DNA of 64,000 bases from Acidobacteriota bacterium (GCA_020199835.1 JAIVJV010000002.1:62001-126000), one strand, 5' to 3'; shown: positions 47,246-61,300, counted from the stretch's first letter. Numbers and translations: made by a program. The notes: generated from the letters alone by a model not told the origin.

Positions 47246-49068
47246 ATGGGAGTCGAACCTTTGCCACGAGCCCTCGCCTCTTTAGCCCTCGTTATTTTTT
47301 CAGTCACCGCTTTCGGTCAAAGTCCTTCCGTAACGAAAGTCGATCCGCCCTCGTGGTGGGCCAATCACACCGTTAATCCAATCCGTCTTCTGATTCGTGG
47401 TACAAACTTGTCTCACGCTCGCGTACTCTCGAATAACTCTTCCTTTCGTATTACCAAACTTCGCCAAAGCTCAAACTACTTGTTCGCGGACCTCCACATA
47501 ACTCCCGGAACCAAGCCCGGCAAGTATTCTCTTTTCGTAGAAACGAAGGCAGGCAGGGCAGAAGCGCCCTTCGTCATCGAGAGGAGTTTGAACGCGGAGA
47601 AAAGTTTTCAAGGCATAAGCGCGGATGACGTGATCTACCTGATCATGATCGATCGTTTTGCGGATGGTGACGCAAAAAATAACAACCCACCCGACGCGCC
47701 ACGCGAAGCAAACGATCGCCACAACCCACGCGCGTTTCACGGCGGCGACCTGCGCGGCGTCATCAACCAGCTCCCATATCTCAAAGATCTCGGCGTCACC
47801 GCCCTCTGGCTGACTCCGTGGCATGACAACTGGAACGGCCTGAACCGTTGCGACAAGCCGTGGTGCCCGAACACTTACTACCACGGTTATCACGCGATTG
47901 ATTACTACGCAGTTGACGATCGTTTCGGCGACCTCGCAACGTTGCGCGAGCTCGTCGACAAAGCGCATGCGCTAGGTTTGAAAGTCATCCAGGACCAGGT
48001 TGCCAATCACGTCGGCTCGCAGCATCCGTGGGTCAAAGATCCGCCGCTGCCGAACTGGTTTCACGGTACGCTCGCCAATCATCAACTCAACACTTTTCGA
48101 AACAGCGTCTTGCTCTCGCCGCACTCGCATGAGCGCGACGTGCGCAACGTGCTCGACGGTTGGTTCAGCGACGATCTGCCTGACATGAACCAGGAAGAAC
48201 CGGAAGTCGCGCGCTACGAAATTCAAAACGCGCTGTGGTGGGTAGGCGTCAGCGGTATCGACGGCATCCGCCAGGATACGATCCAGTACATGCCGCGCAC
48301 GTTCATTCGCGATCTCTCGGACGCGCTGCAGCGGCAGTATCCGAAGCTCTGGATGGTTGGTGAAGTGTTCGAGCGCGACGCAGCGCAGACGGCGTTCTTC
48401 ATCGGCGGTCACAAGGGTTGGGACGGGATAGATACGCGACTCGATTCCGTGTTCGATTTTGCGCTTTGGAATACTTCGCTTGGTGTTTTTATGAACAAAC
48501 TTCCGATGCGGGCGTTACGGGATCAGTTGAAGTACGACGCGCTTTATCCGGATCCGTCGAAGCTGACGGTGCTGGCGAACAATCACGACACGCCGCGTTT
48601 TCTTTCGCTCGAAGGCGCTGACATGAAGGGCGCGATGTTGCACACGGCTTTCGTTCTGAGCGTTCGCGGTATCCCGCAGCTTTATTACGGCGAAGAGATC
48701 GCGATGGAGGGAAAGGACGACCCGGATAATCGTCGAGATTTTCCGGTGAGCGCGTTTGAGGCGAGCGGGCGCAACGGAAAAGCCGCGCAGATGTTTGAGT
48801 GGACCAAGCAGTGGATTCGTTTGCGGCGCGAGCATTCGGCGATCCGGCGCGGGCGAATGATCGATTTGCACTACGACGATAACGTTTACGTGTTTGCGCG
48901 CCAGGACAACACGGAGACGGTGATCATCGCGCTCAATTGGCAGGACAAAGAGCAGGAAGTTACCGTCCCTTTTAAATCCGTTGTGCCCCTTATCGGAAAA
49001 ATCCGCGTTGGTAAGGGCCAAACGAACATAATCCTTCCGCCGAACTCAGCAGTCGCACTTAGAGCATC

Positions 49069-49072
<4 letters not shown>
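47246..49072 (+). CDS. Secreted GH13 cyclomaltodextrinase/neopullulanase-like enzyme
   Basis: A 608-residue enzyme with a signal peptide (about 1-25) and an N-terminal cyclomaltodextrinase-N-type beta domain (PSWWANHTVNPIRLLIRGTN). The GH13 barrel shows the nucleophile Asp in GIDGIRQDTI, the acid Glu in WMVGEVFE and the transition-state Asp in LANNHDTPR, all intact. A C-terminal beta domain closes it. It hydrolyses alpha-1,4 bonds in cyclodextrins, pullulan or maltodextrins, probably in the periplasm (SusA-like role). The ATG at 47246 is chosen for the signal peptide; its stop overlaps the next start (ATGA). The C-terminal half of the next protein is a paralog. Confidence 0.92.
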
Positions 49073-52352
<3,280 letters not shown>

Positions 52353-52353
<1 letters not shown>

Positions 52354-53657
52354 TGCAGAAACCACGCCTGAGCTTCTGGCAGATCTGGAACATGAGCTTC
52401 GGCTTTCTCGGCATTCAGTTTGGCTGGGGCTTGCAGCTCGCCAACATGAGCCCGATCTACAAGTACCTCCACGCCGAAGAGAGCCAACTGCCTTATCTCT
52501 GGCTCGCTGGTCCAATCACGGGACTCCTCATTCAACCCATCATCGGATCCATGAGCGATCGCACGTGGAACCGGCTGGGCCGCCGCCGTCCTTACTTTCT
52601 CGTGGGCGCGATATTCGCCAGCATCGCCCTGTTTTTCATGCCCGATTCGTCCGCTCTCTGGATGGCTGCGGGACTGCTCTGGATTCTCGACGCCAGTATC
52701 AACATCACGATGGAACCGTTTCGCGCGTTCGTCGCCGACAAGCTGCCGGAAGAGCAGCGCACGCTTGGTTTCGTGATGCAGAGTTTCTTCATCGGCATCG
52801 GTCAGACGCTGGCTAACGCGCTACCGTATCTCTTTACGGCGCTCGGCGTCGTCGGCGTGATGGCAACGGGTATTCCGCTTTCGGTTGATTACTCTTTCAA
52901 GATCGGCGCGATCGTTTTTCTTGTGGCGGTGCTTTGGACGGTGCTGACGACGAAAGAGTATCCGCCCGAAGATATCGAAGCGTTTGAGCGTTTGAAGCGC
53001 GAGCATAAGGGCATTGGCGCCGGTTTCGCCGAGATCGCGTCGTCACTCGCGCAGATGCCGGCGACGATGAAGCAACTCGCGGTGGTCCAATTCTTCACCT
53101 GGTTTGCGCTCCCGTGCATGTGGCAGTTCTTCGGAATCGGGGTCGCGCGACACGTCTTCGCCGCGCCGAATGAGCAGTCGCCGTTGTTTGCGGAAGGAAC
53201 GGAATGGGCCGGCTTGTGTTTTGCCGCCTACAACGTCGTCTGTTTTCTGATCGCGTTTATGTTGCCGTGGCTGGCAAGGAAGACGAGCCGCAAAACAGTG
53301 CACCTGATCGCGCTCATCTGCGGCGGTGTCGGCCTGATCTCGGTGCTCTTCGTCAGCAATAAATGGATGTTGTTTGTGAGTATGGCGGGCGTGGGTATCG
53401 CCTGGGCGTCAATCCTGTCAATGCCTTACGTGATGTTATCGACGGCGGTGCCGGCCACCCGCATGGGCGTTTATATGGGCGTGTTCAACTTGTTCATCGT
53501 TATTCCGCAGATCGTGATGTCGTTGCTCGTGCCGAGGATTTATAACTCGATGCTCGGTGGGGACCCACGCAATGCGGTGGTGTTGGGTGGAATCAGCTTG
53601 TTGATTGCTGCTGCGACAGTGTTGATTGTGCGTGACGTGCATGAAAATCGCGTATAA
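52353..53657 (+). CDS. MFS sugar transporter, SLC45/GPH-like (maltose type)
   Basis: A 434-residue inner-membrane protein with about 12 TMs. The MFS motif after TM2 reads GSMSDRTWNRLGRRRPYFL, the form typical of SLC45-like and GPH sugar:proton symporters; proteins of this type transport maltose or sucrose in other bacteria. In this operon it would import maltose, maltodextrins or glucose made in the periplasm. Its start overlaps the previous stop (TGATG), and its 3' end overlaps the next gene by 17 bp. Confidence 0.9.
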
Positions 53658-56600
53658 GTTTTTAATAATCGTTTCCCTCTTGGCCGTAACAAGCGGCGCC
53701 GTGGCCCAACAGCGCAAGACTCCCGACTGGGTGCGCGACGGCGTCATCTACGAGATCTACCCGCGCGCCTTTTCACAAGAAGGAAACTTCAACGCGATCA
53801 CGGCGCGTCTCGACGAACTAAAAGATCTCGGCGTCACGATTCTCTGGCTGATGCCGATTCATCCGATCGGCCAGGAGAAAAAGAAGGGAACGATTGGCAG
53901 CCCTTACGCCGTGCGCGATTACTACGCAATCAACCCCGATTACGGCAACGGCGACGATCTGAAACGACTCGTGCGCGAAGCACACGCACGTGGCCTGAAA
54001 GTGATTATCGACATCGTTGCCAACCACACCTCGTGGGACAGCGTGTTGATGAAGCATCCCGAGTATTACAAAAGGGACGCGCAAGGCAACATCACGTATC
54101 CGTACGACTGGTACGACATCGCCGCGCTTGATTACCGCAACCAGCAACTGCGTCGCTACATGATCGACATGTTGAAGTACTGGCTGCGCGAGTTTGATCT
54201 CGACGGGTTTCGTTGTGATGTTGCTGGGGAAGTGCCGACTGATTTCTGGGAAACGGCGACCGCGGAACTGGAGAAGGTCAAGCCTGACATCCTGATGCTC
54301 GCGGAAGCGCACAAGGCTGAGTTGCTGGTGAAGGCGTTTGACCTCGATTATTCGTGGCCGTTGCACAGTGCGTTGACGAAGGTGTTGCAGGGGCAGGCGC
54401 CGGCTTCCGCTTTGCGAGAGGAGTGGGAAAAGGAAGTGAAGGAGTGGCCCAGGGGAGCGCTGCACATGCGTTTCTCGGACAATCACGACGAGCGTCGGGC
54501 GATCGCGCGCTTTGGTGAACCGGCAGCGCTTGCGGCATCTGCACTCGTGTTCACACTCGACGGCGTGCCGATGATTTACAACGGCATGGAGATCGGCGAC
54601 ACGACGGAATCGGGCGCGCCCGCGTTGTTTGAGAAGTTGCCGATCTTCTGGTCGTTCGCGGGGCGGCGGCCGGAGTTTCGCCGATTTTACAAACAGATGA
54701 TGGCGATGAGGCGGGCGAGTAACGCGCTACGGCGTGGGACGCTCGAGTGGGTGAAGAACTCCGACGAATCGCGGGTGGTTTCGTTTGTGCGGCGCGCGCC
54801 GGGTGAAGATGTTTCGGTGACAATTAATTTGTCGAACAGACCGTTCAGTGGAAGGGTTGGGAGTGCTGAGGTTTCGCTTGCCGCGTGGGAGGTTAAGGTC
54901 AACGGCACAAGGGTGGGGGATTTCAAAGCCGATTTGAAAACTGATTTGAAAGCCGATGCAAACGTGAGACGGGGGTGGCCCACGGCCGCGAAGAATGGAT
55001 TCGGAACGTCAACAACCCTCGCGTCGAAGGTTTGGTTCACACTAGCGAACGGTGTGCTCACCGAGGTGTTCTATCCGACTGTGGATACGCCGATAGTGAA
55101 AACGCTGCAACTGACGGTGTCTACGGCCGCGAGCGTCGAAACAGAGAGTGAACACACCGTTCATAAACTGGAAGTGCCGAAACCCGCATCGCTCACGTTT
55201 CGACAAATCAATACCGCTAAGAGCGGTCAGTACACGATAACCAAGACCTACGTCACCGATCCGCAGCGAAACACTGTGCTGATCAACGTGCAGTTCGACG
55301 GTCGTGTGCCGGCTCGTGTTTCCACCGATCACGAAGTTTCGTTGCACAACCGCGGCAACTTCGCGTTCGTCTCTGATTGCGGAGCCGAACTGCTCAGGAA
55401 ATTCAACTGCACGATCGCGTTAGGGTTTGGCCAGGATCTTCAGAGCGCCACCGCTGCTGCACACGCGTCGCTCTCGCAGGGGTTCGCGACGACACAGCGC
55501 GAGTACGAACTCGGCTGGTGGCATTATGTTTCGAGTTTGCCGCAGGCTGAGCCGAAACATCAGCGTCAATTCGAAATGGCCGCGATGGTGTTGCGCGCGC
55601 TCGAGGACAAGACATTTCGCGGCGCGGTCATCGCCTCACCCTCGACGCCCTGGAGCGGTGGTCCCAACTCCGATGAAGCGACGGCGAGCGGTTATCGCGC
55701 CGTTTGGTCGCGTGACATTTATCACGTCGCGACGGCGTTCATGGCGATGAATGACAATGAGACCGCGCGTCGTCTACTTGACTATCTTTTTCGTGTGCAG
55801 CAGAAACGTGACGGCAGCTTTCCGCGAAACTCCTGGGTCGATGGGCGCGTGATTGGCGACGGATTGCAGATGGACCAGGTGGCGCTGCCGCTCGTGCTTG
55901 CCTATCAACTCGAACGTCACGATCGCGAGACGTGGCTGAAGCACATCAAACCCGCCGCGGATCTGATCGTGAAGCGCGGGCCGCTCACCGATCAGGATCG
56001 TTGGGAAGAAAAGTCAGGTTACTTTCCGGCTACTGTTGCGGCGGAGATCGCCGGTCTTGTTTGTGCCGCCGAGATCGCGAAGATCAACGGTGACACCGAT
56101 TCCGCGAACACCTATCTGAAGACTGCTGATGGCTGGGCTCAGAAGGCCGAGCTTTTCCACGGTTCGGTGATTGACGCGGGGTTCCTCGAATTTGTGCGTC
56201 TCGGCATAAAACCGGCGAAAGATCCTGCGATCGTGCAGGCGCTAAGGCTCGTCGATCAGCGAATCAAAGTCACGACGCCCGTGGGCGACGCCTGGTATCG
56301 CTACAACAACGACCTCTACGGCGAAACTCCGACCGGCGGCGACTTCGACGGCCGCAATGGCGTCGGACGTCTCTGGACTTTCCTCAGTGGTGAACGTGGG
56401 CAATATGAAATCGCTGCAGGCAATCTCACAGCCGCGCGAACCAGACTCGACACGATGGCGGGGTTGGCCAACGAAGGACGGATGATCGCCGAACAAGTCT
56501 GGGATCGAAAGGAATCACCGGGCCCGGCTTTTCGTTTCGGGGCGGGCACGGGCTCAGCAACACCGCTCGCATGGTCCATGGCCCAGTTTATTCGTCTGGC

Positions 56601-56670
56601 AATGAACCTCAAGCACCGACGCAACCTGGAAACTCCCGACGTGGTCACGAGGCGCTATCTCACAAAATGA
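53641..56670 (+). CDS. Secreted GH13-GH15 fusion (alpha-amylase plus compact glucoamylase)
   Basis: A 1009-residue exported protein (signal peptide ending AVAQ). Residues ~28-400 are a GH13 barrel with LDGFRCDVAGEVP (nucleophile Asp), LMLAEAHK (acid Glu) and FSDNHDERR (third Asp). A Lys/Asp-rich linker precedes a GH15 glucodextranase-like part (about 435-1000). That part starts with the N-terminal beta-sandwich motif SKVWFTLANGVLTEVFYP; its (alpha/alpha)6 barrel keeps both catalytic Glu residues, in DRWEEKSGYFP and MIAEQVWD. The GH15 part looks shortened before IDAGFLEFVRLG. It overlaps the previous gene by 17 bp and the next by 4 (ATGA). Confidence 0.88.
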   Translation: MKIAYKFLIIVSLLAVTSGAVAQQRKTPDWVRDGVIYEIYPRAFSQEGNFNAITARLDELKDLGVTILWLMPIHPIGQEKKKGTIGSPYAVRDYYAINPDYGNGDDLKRLVREAHARGLKVIIDIVANHTSWDSVLMKHPEYYKRDAQGNITYPYDWYDIAALDYRNQQLRRYMIDMLKYWLREFDLDGFRCDVAGEVPTDFWETATAELEKVKPDILMLAEAHKAELLVKAFDLDYSWPLHSALTKVLQGQAPASALREEWEKEVKEWPRGALHMRFSDNHDERRAIARFGEPAALAASALVFTLDGVPMIYNGMEIGDTTESGAPALFEKLPIFWSFAGRRPEFRRFYKQMMAMRRASNALRRGTLEWVKNSDESRVVSFVRRAPGEDVSVTINLSNRPFSGRVGSAEVSLAAWEVKVNGTRVGDFKADLKTDLKADANVRRGWPTAAKNGFGTSTTLASKVWFTLANGVLTEVFYPTVDTPIVKTLQLTVSTAASVETESEHTVHKLEVPKPASLTFRQINTAKSGQYTITKTYVTDPQRNTVLINVQFDGRVPARVSTDHEVSLHNRGNFAFVSDCGAELLRKFNCTIALGFGQDLQSATAAAHASLSQGFATTQREYELGWWHYVSSLPQAEPKHQRQFEMAAMVLRALEDKTFRGAVIASPSTPWSGGPNSDEATASGYRAVWSRDIYHVATAFMAMNDNETARRLLDYLFRVQQKRDGSFPRNSWVDGRVIGDGLQMDQVALPLVLAYQLERHDRETWLKHIKPAADLIVKRGPLTDQDRWEEKSGYFPATVAAEIAGLVCAAEIAKINGDTDSANTYLKTADGWAQKAELFHGSVIDAGFLEFVRLGIKPAKDPAIVQALRLVDQRIKVTTPVGDAWYRYNNDLYGETPTGGDFDGRNGVGRLWTFLSGERGQYEIAAGNLTAARTRLDTMAGLANEGRMIAEQVWDRKESPGPAFRFGAGTGSATPLAWSMAQFIRLAMNLKHRRNLETPDVVTRRYLTK

Positions 56671-57626
56671 GCGAAGGACCTAAAAACCTGATCTTCGCGG
56701 CCGATCTCGGCGGCACGCATCTGCGCGCCGCGACGGTGGACGAACGCGGGACGATCCACTTTCGTTCGAAGCAGAACACGCCGCAGGGAACCGATCCGAA
56801 TCAGATCGTTACCGCCGTTGTGAACGCGGTCGGCGAATACAAAAACGAGAGTGGCGCGACGGACGGTTTGAAAGCGATCTCGCTCGTGGTTCCGGGAACG
56901 GTGAATGTTGACGCGGGCACCGTTGTCAAAGCCCCGAACCTTCCATGTCTCGATGGTTTTCCACTCGCGTCTGCTCTCACGAGCGAACTCGGTCTTCCTG
57001 CCATTCTGGAAAACGATGCGAACGCAGCCGCGGTTGGCGAGATGTGGCAAGGCGCGGCCCGAGGCTGTCGCACGATCATCTGCGTGACGCTCGGCACGGG
57101 CGTCGGCGGCGGCATCATTCTCGATGGCGAGTTGTGGCGCGGTGTCGATGGCGCGGCGGCGGAGATCGGACACATGTGCGTCGATCCGTTCGGCGGTGTG
57201 GCCTGCACGTGCGGTAGTCGCGGTTGTCTGGAAGTGTTCGCGTCGGCGACGGCGATCGTACGCATGACGCGCGAGGCGAGTCCGCGTTATCCGGATTCGG
57301 TTCTGCACAATGCGCGTGCGCTGACAGCGCAAACGATCTTCGAGGCTGGATTGGGAGGGGACGAACTGGGACTCCAAGTCTTCCGGCGCATGGGAGTTTA
57401 TCTCGGCATCGGCCTCGCGAATTTGATCAACATTCTGAACCCGGAGATGATCGTGATCGGCGGCGGCGTGGTGAATGGTTGGGACCTGTTCGAGAAACAC
57501 ATGCTGCAACAGGTGGAGGAACGCGCGTTTCCGTTGCTGGCGGCGCGTGTGAGAATTGAGCGTGCCAAGTGCGGCGACGACGCCGGGTTGCTCGGCGCTG
57601 CGCGCCTCGCCATTGCGAACCCATGA
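56667..57626 (+). CDS. glk: ROK-family glucokinase
   Basis: A 319-residue cytoplasmic sugar kinase. ATP-binding FAADLGGTHLRAA, the catalytic Asp in ENDANAAAVGE, phosphate loop GTGVGGGIILDG and the zinc motif CTCGSRGCLE are intact. There is no HTH, so it is a kinase, not a regulator. Glucose phosphorylation is the likely reaction given the neighbours; other hexoses are possible. The ATG at 56667 forms an ATGA overlap with the preceding stop, and the same coupling joins it to the GH31 gene. Confidence 0.9.
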   Translation: MSEGPKNLIFAADLGGTHLRAATVDERGTIHFRSKQNTPQGTDPNQIVTAVVNAVGEYKNESGATDGLKAISLVVPGTVNVDAGTVVKAPNLPCLDGFPLASALTSELGLPAILENDANAAAVGEMWQGAARGCRTIICVTLGTGVGGGIILDGELWRGVDGAAAEIGHMCVDPFGGVACTCGSRGCLEVFASATAIVRMTREASPRYPDSVLHNARALTAQTIFEAGLGGDELGLQVFRRMGVYLGIGLANLINILNPEMIVIGGGVVNGWDLFEKHMLQQVEERAFPLLAARVRIERAKCGDDAGLLGAARLAIANP

Positions 57627-60019
57627 AGATCCTATTAATCAGTGTTTGTTGTTTTCTCTCCGCAGTGGTTGCGAGCGCGCAGGATATTACCGTGCTCGAG
57701 CCGATCGGCGCGGTGGAGAGTTTTCAACGAACGGAAAATAAGCTCACCTTTCGCTGCCGTGACAACTCACACGTGCAGTTGACGATCCTTGCGCCGGATC
57801 TCGTCCGGGTTCGCGCTGCGTTCCGAAAAGCCATTCCCGCGAAGGACCACTCGTGGGCCATCGCGAAAGACGACTGGACCACGCCGCGCTGGACGGTTAA
57901 CGAATCAACGGAAGCGGTCACGGTCGCTACGGATGAAATCGAAGTTATCGTGCGGCGCTCGCCGCTGCTGATTGAGTTTCGCGACGCGCGTACGCACCAG
58001 TTAATCAATGCCGACGAGCGGCCGATGGCGCACGACGCACAAGGCAAGCTCACCGCAATGATGTTTGATCCCAAGGCCGGCTCGTTCGTGGCCGTTTCGA
58101 AGAAGCTCGGCTTCGATGAACGCTTCTACGGTCTCGGCGAAAAAGCCGCGCGCCTCGACAAACGTCGGGGCTTCTTCGTCAACTGGAACTCCGATACGCC
58201 CGGTTACACCGAAGGCAAAGATCCGATCTATCAAACCATTCCTTTTTATCTCGGCCTGCAACGCGGCGTCGCGTACGGGATCTTTTTTGATAACAGTTAC
58301 CGCAGTTATTTCGACTTCGGCCGCTCTTCGAACCAGCGAGCGTGGTTCGGCGCGGAGGGCGGCGAGGTCAACTACTACTTCTTTTATGGCCCATCGATCA
58401 AAAAGATCCTCGGCCGTTACGCGGACCTGACCGGTCACATGCCGTTGCCGCCGCTGTGGGCGCTCGGTAATCAGCAGAGTCGCTGGAGCTACTACCCCGA
58501 TACGATGGTTGAGGAAGTCGTGCGCCAGTATCGGGAACGCGATCTGCCGCTCGACGTGATTCATCTCGACATCGATTACATGCGCGGCTATCGCGTGTTC
58601 ACTTTCGATCAGCAACGCTTTCCGAATCCCAAAGCGCTCGTGGACAAACTCGGTCAACGGGGAATCAAGCTCGTGACGATCGTCGATCCCGGTGTGAAGC
58701 ACGAGCCGCGAGCCTCGGGTAACGCCGAACGCTATTTTGTTTTCGAACAAGGACTCGAGAAGAACTACTTTCAGCGTCGCAGCAACGGCGATCTGTTTGT
58801 GCCGCGCGTGTGGCCTGGCGAGAGTGTGTTTGTTGATTACACGTTGCCCGAGGCGCGCCGCTGGTGGGGCGACCTGCATCGCATCTACACCGACAACGGT
58901 ATCGCAGGCATTTGGACCGATATGAACGAGCCGTCAGATTTCGTCGATCAGACGGGCAAGAACCAGTTGGACGTCGTCAGCTACGACGAAGGTGAAAAGA
59001 CGACCCACGCGAAGAATCGCAACACGTTTGCGTTGCTGATGGCGCGCGCAACTTACGAAGGGCTCGAAAGGCTTCGCCCCGATCAGCGTCCGTACGTGAT
59101 CACGCGGGCGGCTTACGCCGGTATTCAACGCTACGCGACGATGTGGATTGGTGATACGAACAGCACGTGGGAAGCGCTCGCGTTGAACGTTCCCATGTTT
59201 ACGTCGCTGGGTTTGTCAGGGGAGCCGTTCGTCGGCAGCGACGTCGGTGGCTTTATTGGCCGGGCTAATGGTGAGCTGCTCGTGCGCTCGTACCAGGTGG
59301 GTTTTCTCGCGCCGTTTTGTCGCAATCACAAAGTCATCGACGGTTACGACCAGGAGCCCTGGCGCTTCGGCAAGTATTACGAAGACATTATTCGCAAGTA
59401 TCTGAAACTTCGTTACGAACTGCTGCCGTTTCTCTACACCACGCTAGAAGAAGCGCATCGCACCGGCGTGCCGCTGTTTCGGCCGCTCCTGCTGAACTAT
59501 CAGACCGACGCGAACACTTACAACCTCGACGACCAATTTATGATTGGCGAAGATTTGCTCGTCGCGCCGATTGTGAAGCCTGACGTGACTCGGCGTTTGG
59601 TTTATCTGCCGGCGGGCACGTGGTATGACTACTGGACGAACAAGAAACACATGGGCGGCACGATGATCAGTGTTGAAGCGCCGCTCGAAACCGTGCCCAT
59701 GTTTGTCCGCGCCGGAGCGATGATTCCCACCGTGCCGCCACGGAACTATGTGGGAGAGAAGCCAGGCGACCCGATCACGGTTAACGTCTACCCGGACGAC
59801 AAAGGACTCGCCTCGGGCACTCTTTACGAAGACGACGGAAAAAGTCCCGCGTATAAACGTGGCATGTTTCTGCGGACGCGCATGACTGCGCGTCGCGAAG
59901 GAAACGGATTTATAGTTACGATTGAAGGTACTGAAGGCGAATACTCTCCCGGAATGCGCGCCCTCAACTTCGTCCTTAAAGGCCGTGGATCAACACCAGT
60001 GCGACTGCGTAAAACATAG
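57623..60019 (+). CDS. Secreted GH31 alpha-glucosidase
   Basis: A 798-residue exported enzyme: signal peptide (ending ASAQ), N-terminal beta-sandwich, GH31 barrel and C-terminal beta domains. The nucleophile Asp is in GIWTDMNEPSDF and the acid/base Asp is probably in MWIGDTNSTW; SGEPFVGSDVGGF is the next conserved block. It releases glucose from non-reducing ends of maltooligosaccharides, and some GH31 enzymes are transglucosidases or act on alpha-1,6 bonds. It is the last gene of the coupled operon. Confidence 0.92.
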   Translation: MKILLISVCCFLSAVVASAQDITVLEPIGAVESFQRTENKLTFRCRDNSHVQLTILAPDLVRVRAAFRKAIPAKDHSWAIAKDDWTTPRWTVNESTEAVTVATDEIEVIVRRSPLLIEFRDARTHQLINADERPMAHDAQGKLTAMMFDPKAGSFVAVSKKLGFDERFYGLGEKAARLDKRRGFFVNWNSDTPGYTEGKDPIYQTIPFYLGLQRGVAYGIFFDNSYRSYFDFGRSSNQRAWFGAEGGEVNYYFFYGPSIKKILGRYADLTGHMPLPPLWALGNQQSRWSYYPDTMVEEVVRQYRERDLPLDVIHLDIDYMRGYRVFTFDQQRFPNPKALVDKLGQRGIKLVTIVDPGVKHEPRASGNAERYFVFEQGLEKNYFQRRSNGDLFVPRVWPGESVFVDYTLPEARRWWGDLHRIYTDNGIAGIWTDMNEPSDFVDQTGKNQLDVVSYDEGEKTTHAKNRNTFALLMARATYEGLERLRPDQRPYVITRAAYAGIQRYATMWIGDTNSTWEALALNVPMFTSLGLSGEPFVGSDVGGFIGRANGELLVRSYQVGFLAPFCRNHKVIDGYDQEPWRFGKYYEDIIRKYLKLRYELLPFLYTTLEEAHRTGVPLFRPLLLNYQTDANTYNLDDQFMIGEDLLVAPIVKPDVTRRLVYLPAGTWYDYWTNKKHMGGTMISVEAPLETVPMFVRAGAMIPTVPPRNYVGEKPGDPITVNVYPDDKGLASGTLYEDDGKSPAYKRGMFLRTRMTARREGNGFIVTIEGTEGEYSPGMRALNFVLKGRGSTPVRLRKT

Positions 60020-60124
60020 ATGTTGCTTCTCGGTAACACATTCGCGACATCTTTAAACTAGTTTACGCAGACCCCAAATTAGCCCCGATGCGTGCGGAAA
60101 CCTTTTTAGGTTCTAGGTACAGCT

Positions 60125-60607
60125 ATGAGCAAACCAAGGGTGCTCACATCGCTCGTGAGCATGGTTTTTCTTCTAACTCTCGTTTCGTCGGTTCGCGCTG
60201 ATAGAGTGCATCAGCCGCCCGGGCTCGAGAAGTTTAATTTCCGCGACATCCAAACACTCGATCTTCCCGCTGTCGACCGAGCAAACCTCAGCGATTTCTT
60301 GTCAGAGCATTTTGCGAACAACAACGGCAACCACTTCGGCTTCGTCAATGCTCTCGACGCAATTACGGGCACTTCAGCGAGTGGCTTTGCCGGGAATGCC
60401 TTTGCCGGGAACGGCAAGCATCTTGGCTTTAGTGTCTCGGCAGTTCGCAGTGGCGTGAAATTCGGGCTCGCGAATCCGCGGCGGCCGAATACCACGGTCA
60501 CCGAAAACCCTGAGCCGACAGGTATTCTTCTGTTGGGGACGGGTTTGGCAGCCGGAGCCGCGTTCGCGCGGAGAATTCGCAGACGCAGACTTACGGAAAA
60601 GCGTTAA
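60125..60607 (+). CDS. PEP-CTERM sorting-signal protein of unknown function
   Basis: A 160-residue secreted protein: N-terminal signal peptide, Asn/Gly-rich middle, then a C-terminal PEP-CTERM tripartite signal (NPEPTGILLLGTGLAAGAAF followed by ARRIRRRR). Family knowledge: exosortase recognises this signal and the proteins are linked to exopolysaccharide or biofilm matrix. No exosortase gene is in the window. The 105 bp upstream contain the palindrome TAAACTAGTTTA (60054-60065). Confidence 0.85.
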   Translation: MSKPRVLTSLVSMVFLLTLVSSVRADRVHQPPGLEKFNFRDIQTLDLPAVDRANLSDFLSEHFANNNGNHFGFVNALDAITGTSASGFAGNAFAGNGKHLGFSVSAVRSGVKFGLANPRRPNTTVTENPEPTGILLLGTGLAAGAAFARRIRRRRLTEKR

Positions 60608-60614
60608 ACGTAAC

Positions 60615-61289
60615 TTACTGTCGTAGGCACCAGCGCCTGATGCCGACAATGATGGCGTTGGTGTCGCCGCCTTTTTCAATCGCCCCACGGGTGAAGGCCG
60701 CTAATTGCGCTGCGTCCACGTTGCGGTCAACTATGTCTCCCGGCTTCGAAGACCAGACCACCTTGTGGACGTAAACCATCTGATCCTGCTCCGCCGCTTC
60801 GGCCGACAGGCGGTTCAACCAGCCTATTGCGTAATCGCGCTTGCCTTGCTGTAAATAAACCAACGCCAGATAAAACTCCGCATCCGAAAGCAAGCCGATT
60901 GTATTGGTTTGCCGGGCAAACTTGTCGATGAAGTCGTAGTACTGTCCTTCGGCTTCCAACAGCGCCGCACGCTCCTCTTTGGAGTACTGTTCTTTGACGA
61001 TGTAGAACTTGCGGAACCAGTAACTGCCTCGGTTGTACTGGGCGTAACCGGCGGTTTGCGATCCGGGAGCACTGCGGATCGCCTGTTTGTAATAGCGATC
61101 GGCAGCGTCAGAGACATCGTTGTTACGAAAATAAAAATCGCCGAGCGAGAGGAGTTTGTCGGCTCCGAGTCCTCGTTGTTGCGCGGGCCCCGCGTTGTTA
61201 GCAGGCACCTCGTTTCTCTGACCGGTGGCGGTTACTGCGGGGAGCAATATCAAGCACGAGAGAACGAGGATTTGTAATGATCGGATCAC
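60615..61289 (-). CDS. Secreted TPR-like protein of unknown function
   Basis: A 224-residue protein with a signal peptide (GQ end near residue 22) and helical TPR-like pairs (KLLSLGDFYFRNNDVSDAAD, EFYLALVYLQQGKRDYAI). No family is assigned. The GTG at 61289 is preferred because a GAGGAG lies 7 nt upstream; another GTG at 61295 is too close to that site. It follows the 399-residue membrane protein gene by 11 bp and probably shares its transcript. Confidence 0.68.
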   Translation of the reverse strand: MIRSLQILVLSCLILLPAVTATGQRNEVPANNAGPAQQRGLGADKLLSLGDFYFRNNDVSDAADRYYKQAIRSAPGSQTAGYAQYNRGSYWFRKFYIVKEQYSKEERAALLEAEGQYYDFIDKFARQTNTIGLLSDAEFYLALVYLQQGKRDYAIGWLNRLSAEAAEQDQMVYVHKVVWSSKPGDIVDRNVDAAQLAAFTRGAIEKGGDTNAIIVGIRRWCLRQ

Positions 61290-61300
61290 CTTCACACTCC

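Noticed and set aside
56667..57626. ROK transcriptional repressor
   Set aside because: There is no N-terminal HTH; the kinase motifs are intact, so glucokinase is the better call.
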